A stretch of DNA of 46,651 nucleotides from assembly GCA_004297725.1 (NCBI GenBank), contig SCUS01000146.1:1-46651 (forward strand). The letters run 5' to 3'. Of this stretch, positions 10,396 to 19,025 are shown piece by piece. Source of the stretch: Myxococcaceae bacterium. Its GTDB lineage: Bacteria; Myxococcota_A; Polyangia; Polyangiales; Ga0077539. A program made the translations under genes and the position numbers. The notes beneath the pieces were generated by a model. It ran no database searches and was not told the origin of the DNA. It worked only from the letters and a program-made list of their open reading frames with translations. The first letter of the stretch is position 1; each line of letters begins with the position of its first letter.

Positions 10396-12537
10396 TCAGG
10401 GACGGGGGGCGACGGTCACCCGCCCGTCGCCGTCGCGGTCGATGTACCTCGGGCTGGTGAAGCCGATGGCGCGCGCGCCGGGGTAGGGCAGCACGTCGGG
10501 CAGCGGGGTCTCGGCGTCGGCCCAGGCGGTCACCACGGCGTCGCGCTCCAGGCGAAGCACGGCCCTGGTCTCGAAGCGCACCCCGTCGGTCGCGGGGGCC
10601 GTCACGGCCCAGCGCTGCGCCACCACGTCGTCGCGCCACAGCTCCACGTGCTCGACCGGAACCCACGCGGGCGCCGTCACCGTGATGCGCACCACGAGCA
10701 CCCCGTCGCGGCCGTCGGTGAGGTTCTCCAGGGTCACGAAGGGCCCCGAGCTCACGCTGGTCTCTCCCCGCCGGATGCCCGCGAACACCCGCTCTCCCAG
10801 CGTCGCGCGGGCGCCCTGCGCCACGCGCACCCACGTCCGGGGGTAGCCCGCCTCCTCGTACACGAGGCGGTGCGAGTCGCTGTTGCCCGTGGCGGTCACG
10901 CGCATCCCGCGGCGGGCGAGGCCGACGAGGTCGACCAGTCCCTCTCTCACCTTCGCCGGGGTCTCCAGCCAGATGCCGTTGAAGGCCTCGACGGCGTCGA
11001 AGCCCTCGGAGAAGGCCTCGCTCGCCCTGCCGGTCGCCGCGTCGAAGCGGGTGAGGTCGAAGTACCCGATGCTGGGCGGCATCCGGGGGTGGTTCACCTG
11101 GAGGATGCTCGCCCCCGCGGCGCGAGCCCCGGCGAAGAGGGCGGCCGGGTCGACGCCGTAGTAGGGCGGGACGGCGTCCTCGGGCGCCACGGCCTCGCCC
11201 ACCGGAGGCAGCGGGAAGGCGTTGAAATGGCCCCAGAGGGTCGAGCCCGCGCTGGTGACCTCGTCGCCGATGGCGGTGACCAGGGCGTGGTCGAGGCCCG
11301 CGGCGCGAACGGCCGGGGAGAGGTCGGTGATGCGGTTGTGGTCGGTGGCGACGGCGAAGTCGATGCCGTTGCAGACCAGCGACCCGACGCGCTGGGCGAG
11401 GGTCACCCGGGAGTCGGGCGAGGGGGAGGCATGGAGGTGGAGGTCCGCGGCGATCCAGCCGGGGGGGAGCACCGGGCGCAGCGTGGCGCGCAGCTCGGTG
11501 GGGGCGCCGGCCCCGAGGGTCACGGTGGATCGATGGAGCGTCCAGGCGGTGCCTCGGGAGGCGGTGACGCGGTACTCGCCGGGAGGGAGGGAGACGTCCC
11601 CGTGGCCGTCGAGGAGGTACACCGATCGCCCCGAGGCGAAGCCGTGAGCGCGCGCGTCCAGGGCGGGCTGAGGGTCGGGGCCTCCCGCGCGGGCGAACAT
11701 CACATGCACCGGCACGTCGGCCCCGGAGGGATCATCGAAGCCGAGGCGCAGCGTGGCGCCCGCCGCGGGGGGCGGAGGGGCGGGGTCGGCGGCGCGCACG
11801 GTGAGGGTGCGGTCGCTGCTGGCGCCGGAGGCCATCCAGGTGACCGCGGAGGGGAAGGTCTCCGCGGCGATGTGCACCAGGTTGCGCCTCGCCACGGCGG
11901 GGTCGGCGGTCTCGAAGCGCAGGGTGGTGCCGTGCTCGGTGAGCTCGATCCAGGGGGTGGGGGTGGTGCCCTCCCAGCCCTCGTCGCGGCCCTCGACGCG
12001 CACCGACGCGCTGCCCGGGTTGATGTCGTCGGCGAGGGTGGCTCCTGCCGGGAGGTCGCGCGCCGTGGTGCGCACCCGGAAGCGCCCTGGCCCGAGGGCG
12101 CAGAGCTGGCTGCGGAGCGAGACCCCGTCGACGGTGGCGGTGCGCACGACCCCGACGCTGCGGTTGGGGCAGGGCGCGAGGTCGACCAGGGCGGCGACCA
12201 TGGGGTGCGCTCGGGAGGCGGCGTCGATCCAGACCGGGCGCCACCAGAGGAGGGGGTCGGGCTGGTCGTCGGCGGCGCGGTCGACGTCGACGATGGCGCC
12301 CATCATGGGGCGGTGGCCGGGCGCGTCGGGGCGGGCCGCGACGGTGAGCGCGACCTCCCCGGCGACGAGGCGCAGGTCGCCGACGCGGCCGTAGGCGTGG
12401 TCGGCGAGGCGCGCCCGGTCGAGCACCTCGATGCGCGCGGAGACCGGCGGCGGGCGAGGGGGAGCGCGGCGGCGACGCCAGCGACAGCCCATGGAGGTGA
12501 AGACGGAGACGGCCACGAGCGCGGGCGCGAGACGCAT
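10396..12537 (-). CDS. CehA/McbA-family (PHP-domain) metallohydrolase, putative lipoprotein
   Basis: 713 residues from the ATG at 12537, which gives the signal peptide MRLAPALVAVSVFTSMGC with a probable lipidated Cys18; a TTG at 12558 in frame is less convincing. Residues about 30-350 are beta-rich with no clear family. The PHP-type catalytic domain covers about 360-600 and shows the expected metal ligands: DLHLHA (H367, H369), ATDHN (D399, H400), GDEVTS (E426), GHFNAF (H437), VNHPR (H483) and GNSDSH (D554, H556). CehA/McbA enzymes are metal-dependent hydrolases, the founding members acting on carbamate esters; the substrate here is unknown. The ligand set looks complete, so activity is likely. 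It sits between lnt (94 bases upstream) and the IgGFc-type lipoprotein gene (29 bases downstream). Confidence 0.9.
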   Translation of the reverse strand: MRLAPALVAVSVFTSMGCRWRRRRAPPRPPPVSARIEVLDRARLADHAYGRVGDLRLVAGEVALTVAARPDAPGHRPMMGAIVDVDRAADDQPDPLLWWRPVWIDAASRAHPMVAALVDLAPCPNRSVGVVRTATVDGVSLRSQLCALGPGRFRVRTTARDLPAGATLADDINPGSASVRVEGRDEGWEGTTPTPWIELTEHGTTLRFETADPAVARRNLVHIAAETFPSAVTWMASGASSDRTLTVRAADPAPPPPAAGATLRLGFDDPSGADVPVHVMFARAGGPDPQPALDARAHGFASGRSVYLLDGHGDVSLPPGEYRVTASRGTAWTLHRSTVTLGAGAPTELRATLRPVLPPGWIAADLHLHASPSPDSRVTLAQRVGSLVCNGIDFAVATDHNRITDLSPAVRAAGLDHALVTAIGDEVTSAGSTLWGHFNAFPLPPVGEAVAPEDAVPPYYGVDPAALFAGARAAGASILQVNHPRMPPSIGYFDLTRFDAATGRASEAFSEGFDAVEAFNGIWLETPAKVREGLVDLVGLARRGMRVTATGNSDSHRLVYEEAGYPRTWVRVAQGARATLGERVFAGIRRGETSVSSGPFVTLENLTDGRDGVLVVRITVTAPAWVPVEHVELWRDDVVAQRWAVTAPATDGVRFETRAVLRLERDAVVTAWADAETPLPDVLPYPGARAIGFTSPRYIDRDGDGRVTVAPRP

Positions 12538-12631
12538 GGGGGCGATGGTTGGCGACAAGCGCCGCAGCCGACAAGGGAGAAGCGGAGGGGCGGCGATCAG
12601 GACCGCGTCGGCCGCGCGCCCGCCGACGTCG

Positions 12632-14197
12632 TCAGACGGGGGTGTTTCGTCGACGAGCGACGGAGTAGACGGCGAGCAGGACGCCCGCGTAGCCGACCCA
12701 GTCGCCGGTGTAGCCGTAGAGGGTGCGGCCCTTGCGGAGGTGCACGGTGCCCACGACGTTCTCGCGGGTGAAGGTCTGGCTCTCGGCCACGGTGCGGCCC
12801 GCGGCGTCGATGATGGAGCTCACCCCGGAGTTGGCCGCGCGCACCAGGTCGCGGCGGTGCTCGACGGCGCGAAACTTCGACAGGGCGTTGTGGATCCACG
12901 GCTCGGCGGTGTTGCCGAACCACGCGTCGTTGAGGATCACCGCCATCAGGTCGGGGTTCACCCGGTTCTGGAAGGTGCGCACGAAGCGGGGGAGGATGTC
13001 CTCGTAGCAGATGAGCGGGGCGACGGTTCCGCCCGGCACCGGGAGCGAGCGGATGGTGCTGCCGCGGGTGAAGTGTCCGCTGTGCGGCGAGGCCGCGTAG
13101 ATCTGCGGGAAGGTCTCGCCCAGGGGGATGTACTCCCCGAAGGCCAGCAGATAGACCTTGTCGTAGGAGCCGCGCATGCGCCCCTCGGCGTCGGTCATGA
13201 AGGCCGTGTTGTAGAGGTTGGGCCGCTCGGGCGTGCCGTCTCGCACCGAGAGCGCGCCGAAGAGCACGGGGGTGCGCAGGTCCCACTCGGGGATGTAGTC
13301 GCGGATGTTGACGACGTTCTCCGGGATGCGGAAGGCCACGGCGCTCTCGCTCCAGACGATCCACTCCACGCCCTGCGCCTCGAGGGCGCGCGACGCCTCG
13401 AGGTGGCGGTTGAGCGCCACCACGGGGTCGTTGCGCTTCTGCATCAGCCCGAGGTTCTGCTGCACCACGCCCACCCTCAGCGGGCGGGTGTGCCGGCTGG
13501 CCTCGTCCACCTGCCCGATGCGCCAGTAGCCGTAGGGGATCGCCAGCGCCCAGAAGACCAGCGGCAGCGCCAGCGGCTTCAGGCGCTCGACGTTGGAGCC
13601 GGTGCGCACCCACGCCTCGGAGAGCGCCGTGTGGCCGAGCACCATCGCGGCGGTCACCAGCAGCACGCCGCCGATGTCGGCGGTCTGGTAGAGCACCGGC
13701 GCGTTGTGCAGGGAGTTGGAGAGGTACCAGGGGAAGAGCAGCGGGAAGAGCAGCTCGACCGCGGCGGCCAGCAGCGGCACGGCCAGAAGCCTCGGGAGGT
13801 TGCGCGCGTCGGCCTTGCTCACCAGCCACGCCAGCACGCCGTACTGAAGTCCCTGGGCGATCCAGAGCAGCGAGGCGAAGAGCACGCACAGCGCCGTGGG
13901 AAAGCCCGAGAAGGTCTTGAGCATCCCGACGATCCAGCTGAAGCCTCCGGCGACGGCGACGAAGCCGGTGACCCAGCCGAGGCGCAGCGCCATCCAGCCG
14001 GTGCGGCCGCGCAGCGCCACCAGCAGCGGCGCCATGGAGACGAAGGCCAGGGGGTAGATCTCCTTGCCCGCGAAGCCGAGGAAGATCGCCAGGCCGCTGA
14101 AGACCGCGCAGGCGAAGGCCCAGCGCTCTCGCATCACGGCTCGCACCGTCGGGTGGGGATGGGGGGTGACGGTGGGCCCGGGGATCGGTTCGCTCAT
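12632..14197 (-). CDS. lnt: Apolipoprotein N-acyltransferase
   Basis: 521 residues from the ATG at 14197, preceded by GGCCACCAAAG; an upstream in-frame ATG at 14266 adds a low-complexity Arg-rich leader and is not preferred. About eight hydrophobic helices fill residues 25-225, followed by a nitrilase-type domain (240-490). The Lnt catalytic triad is visible: Glu284 in VWSES, Lys347 in YDKVYL and Cys397 in LICYED, with NDAWFG and EHRRDLVRAANSGVS downstream. Lnt adds the third acyl chain to the N-terminal Cys of lipoproteins in the inner membrane. Its location directly upstream of two probable lipoprotein genes on the same strand is notable. It is divergent from trmB. Confidence 0.95.
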   Translation of the reverse strand: MSEPIPGPTVTPHPHPTVRAVMRERWAFACAVFSGLAIFLGFAGKEIYPLAFVSMAPLLVALRGRTGWMALRLGWVTGFVAVAGGFSWIVGMLKTFSGFPTALCVLFASLLWIAQGLQYGVLAWLVSKADARNLPRLLAVPLLAAAVELLFPLLFPWYLSNSLHNAPVLYQTADIGGVLLVTAAMVLGHTALSEAWVRTGSNVERLKPLALPLVFWALAIPYGYWRIGQVDEASRHTRPLRVGVVQQNLGLMQKRNDPVVALNRHLEASRALEAQGVEWIVWSESAVAFRIPENVVNIRDYIPEWDLRTPVLFGALSVRDGTPERPNLYNTAFMTDAEGRMRGSYDKVYLLAFGEYIPLGETFPQIYAASPHSGHFTRGSTIRSLPVPGGTVAPLICYEDILPRFVRTFQNRVNPDLMAVILNDAWFGNTAEPWIHNALSKFRAVEHRRDLVRAANSGVSSIIDAAGRTVAESQTFTRENVVGTVHLRKGRTLYGYTGDWVGYAGVLLAVYSVARRRNTPV

Positions 14198-14274
14198 CTT
14201 TGGTGGCCGTCCGCGCGTCGGAAGGCGTTGCGCGCGCGGGCGGCGGCACGCTAGCACGGCGGGCACAGCAGCCC

Positions 14275-14883
14275 ATGCACATCACCACGTACGACCACGC
14301 ACCGCGGCTCCCCGATGGGGAGATCGTCGACCTCGACGCGCTGATCCCCGGCGAGGGAGGGGTCTTCCTGGAGGTGGGTCCGGGCCGGGGGGCCTTCGCG
14401 CTGGGTTACGCGGCGCTGCACCCGGAGACGCGCTTCCTGGCGCTGGAGATCCGACGCAAGCTCGCGGCGCAGCTCGACGAGCGGCTCCAGAAGAAGGGCT
14501 TCCCCCGCGCGCGCTGCTTCGCCGAGGACGCGGGCCTCGCGCTCCCGAGGCTGCGCCCGGACGGGTGCGTGATCGGCGCGGCGGTGCACTTCCCCGACCC
14601 CTGGTGGAAGAAGCGCCACGCCAAGCGGCTGGTGGTGCAGGACGCGTTCATCACCGAGCTCGCCCGGCTGCTCGCCCCGGGCGCGCTGCTGCTGGTGCAG
14701 ACCGACGTCGAAGACCGCGCGGCGGCCTACTACGAGCGCCTCGCGGCGTGCCCCGCGCTGGAGAATACCGTGGCGGGTATGTACGCCGAGGAGAGCCCCT
14801 TCGCTCCGGCGCGCTCCAACCGGGAGACCCGCGCCATCGCCGACGGGCTGCCCATCCATCGGATGGTGTTCCGAAGGCGATGA
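14275..14883 (+). CDS. trmB: tRNA (guanine-N7)-methyltransferase
   Basis: 202 residues from the ATG at 14275. Motif I is FLEVGPGRGAFALGYA, the acidic end of strand 2 is ALEIRRK, and the family hallmark HFPDPWWKKRHAKRLV is present, followed by LLVQTDVEDRAAAYYE. The C-terminal segment SPFAPARSNRETRAIADG corresponds to the conserved T-x-F/Y-E region, but with the Arg-rich variant RSNRE. TrmB uses S-adenosylmethionine to form m7G46 in the variable loop of tRNAs. The length is normal for the family. The stop overlaps the start of the following hydrolase gene (ATGA), so the two are translationally coupled. It is divergent from lnt with 77 bases between them. Confidence 0.94.
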   Translation: MHITTYDHAPRLPDGEIVDLDALIPGEGGVFLEVGPGRGAFALGYAALHPETRFLALEIRRKLAAQLDERLQKKGFPRARCFAEDAGLALPRLRPDGCVIGAAVHFPDPWWKKRHAKRLVVQDAFITELARLLAPGALLLVQTDVEDRAAAYYERLAACPALENTVAGMYAEESPFAPARSNRETRAIADGLPIHRMVFRRR

Positions 14884-15830
14884 TCACCAGGGACACCTGG
14901 GCGGAAGGACCCGCGGGGAAGCTCCGGCTGCGCTGGACGCTCCCTCCCGGGGAAGGTCCCTTCCCGTGGGTGATGTACCTGCCGGGCTACGCCGCGGGGA
15001 GCCTGGCCTTCCATCCCGAGGGCACCGTCGACCCGCTCCGCTGCCTGCTGAGCGCGCTCAACGAAGCAGGGTTTGCGACGGTGCGCGCGGAGAAGCGCGG
15101 CTTCGGCGGGGGCGGCGGTCCGAAGGCGCAGGACGCTGGCTTCGAGGAGGAGCACGCCGACCTCGCGGCGGCCCTCTCGGCCGTCACCCGAGACGAGCGG
15201 GTGAGGGGTGAGCGAGGGGTTCTCTTCGGACACTCCCTCGGAGGACTGCACGCCCCCAGGCTGGCGGCGGGGGTCGCGGCGGTGCGCGGGGTGGCGCTCT
15301 ACGGCGTCGGGTGGCTCACCTGGGCGGAGTACCTGGTGGCCAGCCAGAGAAGGGTGCTGGGCCTCTCGGGAGCGAGCCCGGTGGAGATCGAGGCGCGGGT
15401 GAGGGTGCTGGAGCGCTACAACGCGAGGGCGCTGCACGGGGGCGCGGAGCCCGCCGAGGCGCTCGAAGGGATCGAGGCGTGGGGCCGGTGGCTCGGCGTG
15501 GACGAGCACGGGCGGCAGCTCGGGCGCACGGGGCGCTACTGGCGAGAGGTGCAGGCGTGCCCGGTGGCGTCGCCGCTGCTGGCGCTGGAGGTCCCGGTGC
15601 TGGCGATGTGGGGGAGCGCCGACTGGCAGTCGCAGCGGGAGGAGCACGTGGCGCTGGTCGAGGCGATCCACGCCGCGAGGCCAGGGATGGCGCGCTTCGA
15701 GGAGGTCGCCGGGGCGGACCACGACTGGCGCGCCCACGCGACGCCGGAGGCCTCGATGGCCTCCGGGTGGACGGGTGACTTCGCCGACGGCGTGGCGGAG
15801 GCCCTGCTGCGCTGGCTCAGGGAGCGGTAG
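14880..15830 (+). CDS. Alpha/beta hydrolase
   Basis: 316 residues from the ATG at 14880, which overlaps the trmB stop. The oxyanion region is YLPGYAAGSLAFHPEG, and the Tyr/Arg-rich strand AEKRGFGGGGGP precedes the nucleophile elbow GHSLGG with Ser119. A cap-like helical region is at about 140-220. The likely acid is Asp in MWGSADWQS and the catalytic His lies in GADHDW. There is no signal peptide, so it is cytoplasmic. The substrate cannot be inferred; the coupling to trmB may only reflect packing. A GC-rich hairpin follows the stop codon. Confidence 0.9.
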   Translation: MITRDTWAEGPAGKLRLRWTLPPGEGPFPWVMYLPGYAAGSLAFHPEGTVDPLRCLLSALNEAGFATVRAEKRGFGGGGGPKAQDAGFEEEHADLAAALSAVTRDERVRGERGVLFGHSLGGLHAPRLAAGVAAVRGVALYGVGWLTWAEYLVASQRRVLGLSGASPVEIEARVRVLERYNARALHGGAEPAEALEGIEAWGRWLGVDEHGRQLGRTGRYWREVQACPVASPLLALEVPVLAMWGSADWQSQREEHVALVEAIHAARPGMARFEEVAGADHDWRAHATPEASMASGWTGDFADGVAEALLRWLRER

Positions 15831-15832
15831 CG

Positions 15833-15852
15833 CCGCGGGCTTGGCCCCGCGG
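15833..15852 (+). terminator. Possible hairpin terminator after the hydrolase gene
   Basis: CCGCGGG (15833-15839) and CCCGCGG (15846-15852) form a perfect 7-bp stem with a six-base loop, starting two bases after the stop codon. No T-run follows, so this is at most a GC-hairpin-type terminator. Confidence 0.4.
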
Positions 15853-15967
15853 GAGAAGCCCGATACAAGCCTGAACAGGGTTGCGTGCTCGCGGCCTCCT
15901 GCGGTTTCGCTCGTTCACGGAGAGCGTCGGCTCTTCAGGATGCTCGGCGGGCACCATCTCACCCTGT

Positions 15968-15973
15968 GAGGAG
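15968..15973 (+). promoter_or_regulatory. Ribosome binding site for the 986-aa lipoprotein
   Basis: GAGGAG lies ten bases before the ATG at 15984 and decides that start over the upstream in-frame codons that begin at 15885. Confidence 0.6.
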
Positions 15974-15983
15974 ATCCTCGACG

Positions 15984-18944
15984 ATGAAGCAGATACTCAG
16001 ATGGTCGCTGGTCGGCGTGCTGGCAGTCGCGGCAGGCTGTAGCGACGACCCGCCCGCCCCGACGACGGACGCGGGTGAAGACACGGGAGTGATCGACACC
16101 GACACCGGGACTCCCGCAGAGGACACGGGAACGCCCCCACAAGACACCGGGAGCCCCCCCGAAGACACCGGGACTCCCGCAGAGGACACGGGAACGCCCC
16201 CACAAGACACCGGGAGCCCCCCCGAAGACACCGGGAGCCCCCCCGAAGACACCGGCACAGGGACCGACGCCGGAGCGGACGTGGAGCTGCCCTGCACCGG
16301 CGGACAGACCCGCTGCGCGGGCACCTGCGTCAACACCCAGACGGACGTCGCCAACTGCAACGCCTGCGGGCGAGCGTGCGCCGCGGGGCAGACCTGCGCC
16401 GCGGGCGTGTGCACCGGCACCGCGGAGTGCCCCGCCGGGCAGATGCGCTGCGGAGAGATGTGCGCCGACCTCACCAGCGATCCCGCCAACTGCGGCCGCT
16501 GCGGCGGGGCCTGCGCGGCCGGTGAGACCTGCGCCATGAGCACCTGCCGGGCGGGCCGCCCGACCTGCCCCGCGGGGCGCGTCGACTGCGCCCCCTCGGC
16601 GCCCGCTCCGACCTGCGTCAACACCCAGACCGACCTGATGAACTGCGGCGCCTGCGGCACCGCCTGCGCCGCGGGGACGACCTGCGAGGCGGGCGTCTGC
16701 CGCTGCGCCACGGGCTCGACCATGTGCGAGCGCGCGTGCGTCAACACCCAGACCGACCCGATGAACTGCGGCGCCTGCGGCACCGCGTGCCCCGCCGGGC
16801 GGGTGTGCGCCGCGGGCGTCTGCGGCTGCGCCACGGGCACGACGCTCTGCGACGGTAGCTGCGTCGACACGCGCACCACCGAGGCCCACTGCGGGATGTG
16901 CGGCAACGCCTGCCCCGCGGGGCAGAGCTGCGTGGCCGGGGCCTGCGCCTGCGCGGCGGGCAGCACCCGCTGCGGCTCGACCTGCACCAACACCGCGACC
17001 GACCGCGCCAACTGCGGGATGTGCGGCCGCGCCTGCGCCATGGGTCAGACCTGCGTGGCCGGGGCCTGCGCCTGCGCCACGGGCCAGACCCTCTGCGGGA
17101 CGGGCGCCTCGGCGCTCTGCGTCGACCTGCGCACCAGCGGATCGAACTGCGGGATGTGCGGCCGCGTCTGCCCCTCGGGCCAGGCCTGCGTCGCGGGGGC
17201 GTGCATGGGCACCGCCCCGGCCAACGACGCCCGCTCCGGCGCGGTGGCGATCAGCCTCGCGATGCCGGCGCAGGACATCGCCGCCAACACCTCGGCGGCG
17301 CGCCATGACACCAACGGCAACTGCTCGTGCACGGGCGCGGGCAACGACGTCTTCTACCGCTTCACCCTGACCACGACGGAGATCGTCTACGCCGACACCC
17401 TCGGGGCGACCTGGGACACGGCGCTCTTCCTCCAGGACGCCGGCGGCAACAACCTCACGGCCCCGGCCGCGGGGCAGAGCACCTGCAACGACGACATCAC
17501 CTCCGCGGGCCTCTGCACCGTGGCGGGCGCGCTACAGAGCCAGATCGCCGCCCGGCTCAACCCCGGAACCTACTTCCTGGTGCTCTCGGGCTGCGGCGCT
17601 GGCGCGGCGACCATCCATTTCCAGCACCTCCCGGTGGGCAACGGCCCGACCGCGCGCATCACCCCGTCGGGCGCGGTGCAGACCCTCACCGGCACCACCT
17701 CCGGCACCGGCACCCTCACCTCGACCTGCTGCTCCAGCGGGCCTGAGAACGCGTACTGGTGGGTGACCTGCCCGGGCTCCTCGGCGACGACCTTCCAGTC
17801 GACGAGCTGCAACCCGGTGACGGGCGCCAACGCCGCCGGGTACAACATCGAGCTCGCGCAGTACAGCGCGCTGCGGATGACCTCCGCGGTGTGCTCCGAC
17901 GACGTGGGCGCGGGCTTCGCGTGCGGCGTCGGCTCTTCGCTGAGCGCCACCGTCCCGGCCACCACCGCCAGCCAGGCGGGGCTCAACACCCTGGTGGTCG
18001 ACGGCTGCGTGCAGCGCGGGCCCTACTCCGTGCGCTACGTGCTCGCGAGCTGCTCCACCGGCACCCGCTGCGGCGCCTCGTGCGTCGACACCGGCACCGA
18101 CGAGAACAACTGCGGCGGCTGCGACCGACGCTGCGCCGCGGGCAACTTCTGCATCGGCGGAACCTGCCAGGTGGTCCCCGCGGGCGAGACCCGCGACAAC
18201 GCCATCGTGCTCACCAACTCGGGCACCACCTCGGTGAACACCACGCGCTTCCGCAACGACACCACCGGCGTCTGCGGCTGCACCTCCGGGCGCGACGTGT
18301 TCTACCGCTTCACGCTGACCCAGCCGGAGATCGTCTACGCCGACACCCTCGGCTCGGCCTACGACACCTCGCTCTTCCTCCAGGACGCCAGCGGGACCAA
18401 CGTCACCGCGGCCAACCTGACCAACGGCACCACCTGCAACGACGACGGCGGCCTCCTCGGCTGCTCCACCGGCACCGCCTCGCAGGTGATGGCGCAGCTC
18501 AACGCCGGCACCTACTACCTCGTCCTCTCCGGCTGCGGCGCGGGAGGCCAGGCCAGCCTGCGCTACCAGCACCTCCCGGTGGGCAACGGCGCCGTGCGCG
18601 CCCTCGCCGCGGGCGCCCAGGTCGTCTCGGGCACCACCGCGGGCACCGGCCGGGTGACCTCCACCTGCTGCTCCAACGGCCCGGAGGACACCTTCTACTG
18701 GTACACCTGCGGCACCTTCGCGGGAGGCCTGTTCTCGGCCACCACCTGCGGCCGCGCGACCTGGGACACCGAGCTCTCGGTGATGAACCCGGGCAGCGCC
18801 ACGGTCTGCAACGACGACGCCTGCGGCCCGCGGCAGTCGACCATCAACGCGCTCATCCCCCGCGGAGCGGGCATCCACGCCCTCTTCGTCGACGGCTGCG
18901 GCTCCGCGGCCGGCGCGTACACCGCGTCGGTCCGTCGCCCGTAG
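15984..18944 (+). CDS. Large Stig1-repeat lipoprotein with duplicated PPC-like modules
   Basis: 986 residues. The leader MKQILRWSLVGVLAVAAGC has a good lipobox (VAAGC). Order of regions: an Asp/Thr/Gly/Pro-rich linker made of seven-residue units (about 40-88); seven Cys-rich units of about 40 residues resembling the Stig1 domain (pattern C...C...CVNTQTD..NCG.CG..C..G..C..G.C; about 104-407); a first beta-rich module starting NDARSGAVAISL with DVFYRFTLTTTEIVYADTL; an eighth Stig1-like unit; and a second copy of the module with DVFYRFTLTQPEIVYADTL. The duplicated modules resemble PPC-like binding domains. It is probably a surface-exposed, disulphide-rich stalk with sticky heads; the ligand is unknown. 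Its modules recur in the 2069-residue protein at 27563. Confidence 0.9.
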   Translation: MKQILRWSLVGVLAVAAGCSDDPPAPTTDAGEDTGVIDTDTGTPAEDTGTPPQDTGSPPEDTGTPAEDTGTPPQDTGSPPEDTGSPPEDTGTGTDAGADVELPCTGGQTRCAGTCVNTQTDVANCNACGRACAAGQTCAAGVCTGTAECPAGQMRCGEMCADLTSDPANCGRCGGACAAGETCAMSTCRAGRPTCPAGRVDCAPSAPAPTCVNTQTDLMNCGACGTACAAGTTCEAGVCRCATGSTMCERACVNTQTDPMNCGACGTACPAGRVCAAGVCGCATGTTLCDGSCVDTRTTEAHCGMCGNACPAGQSCVAGACACAAGSTRCGSTCTNTATDRANCGMCGRACAMGQTCVAGACACATGQTLCGTGASALCVDLRTSGSNCGMCGRVCPSGQACVAGACMGTAPANDARSGAVAISLAMPAQDIAANTSAARHDTNGNCSCTGAGNDVFYRFTLTTTEIVYADTLGATWDTALFLQDAGGNNLTAPAAGQSTCNDDITSAGLCTVAGALQSQIAARLNPGTYFLVLSGCGAGAATIHFQHLPVGNGPTARITPSGAVQTLTGTTSGTGTLTSTCCSSGPENAYWWVTCPGSSATTFQSTSCNPVTGANAAGYNIELAQYSALRMTSAVCSDDVGAGFACGVGSSLSATVPATTASQAGLNTLVVDGCVQRGPYSVRYVLASCSTGTRCGASCVDTGTDENNCGGCDRRCAAGNFCIGGTCQVVPAGETRDNAIVLTNSGTTSVNTTRFRNDTTGVCGCTSGRDVFYRFTLTQPEIVYADTLGSAYDTSLFLQDASGTNVTAANLTNGTTCNDDGGLLGCSTGTASQVMAQLNAGTYYLVLSGCGAGGQASLRYQHLPVGNGAVRALAAGAQVVSGTTAGTGRVTSTCCSNGPEDTFYWYTCGTFAGGLFSATTCGRATWDTELSVMNPGSATVCNDDACGPRQSTINALIPRGAGIHALFVDGCGSAAGAYTASVRRP
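16101..16247 (+). repeat. Tandem 21-bp repeat with exact 63-bp higher-order duplication
   Basis: Seven units encode DTGTPAE, DTGTPPQ and DTGSPPE variants. The block 16101-16163 is repeated base for base at 16164-16226, then one further DTGSPPE unit follows. It forms the linker between the lipidated Cys and the Cys-rich stalk, and could change length by slippage without breaking the frame. Confidence 0.95.
16293..17204 (+). repeat. Seven Stig1-like coding repeats
   Basis: Seven consecutive units of about 40-45 codons share the spacing C-x5-6-C-x3-7-C-x9-C-x2-C-x3-C-x5-C-x4-C. Units 3 and 4 share long identical stretches (CVNTQTD, MNCGACGTAC), which suggests recent duplication. One more unit occurs later, around 18053-18168, between the two PPC-like modules. 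Confidence 0.85.
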
Positions 18945-18984
18945 CCCGCTCTCTCGATCCCCTTCAGCGCATCCCACCGTCGAA

Positions 18985-19015
18985 GCAGCGGGTGACCGAC
19001 CGGTCTCCCCGCTGC
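18985..19015. terminator. Bidirectional hairpin between convergent genes
   Basis: GCAGCGGG (18985-18992) pairs with CCCGCTGC (19008-19015). Inside the 15-base loop a second short stem GACC/GGTC can form. It lies between the converging ends of the 986-residue lipoprotein gene and the DUF429 gene, the expected place for a two-way terminator. Confidence 0.6.
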
Positions 19016-19025
19016 CTCGCTGCGC

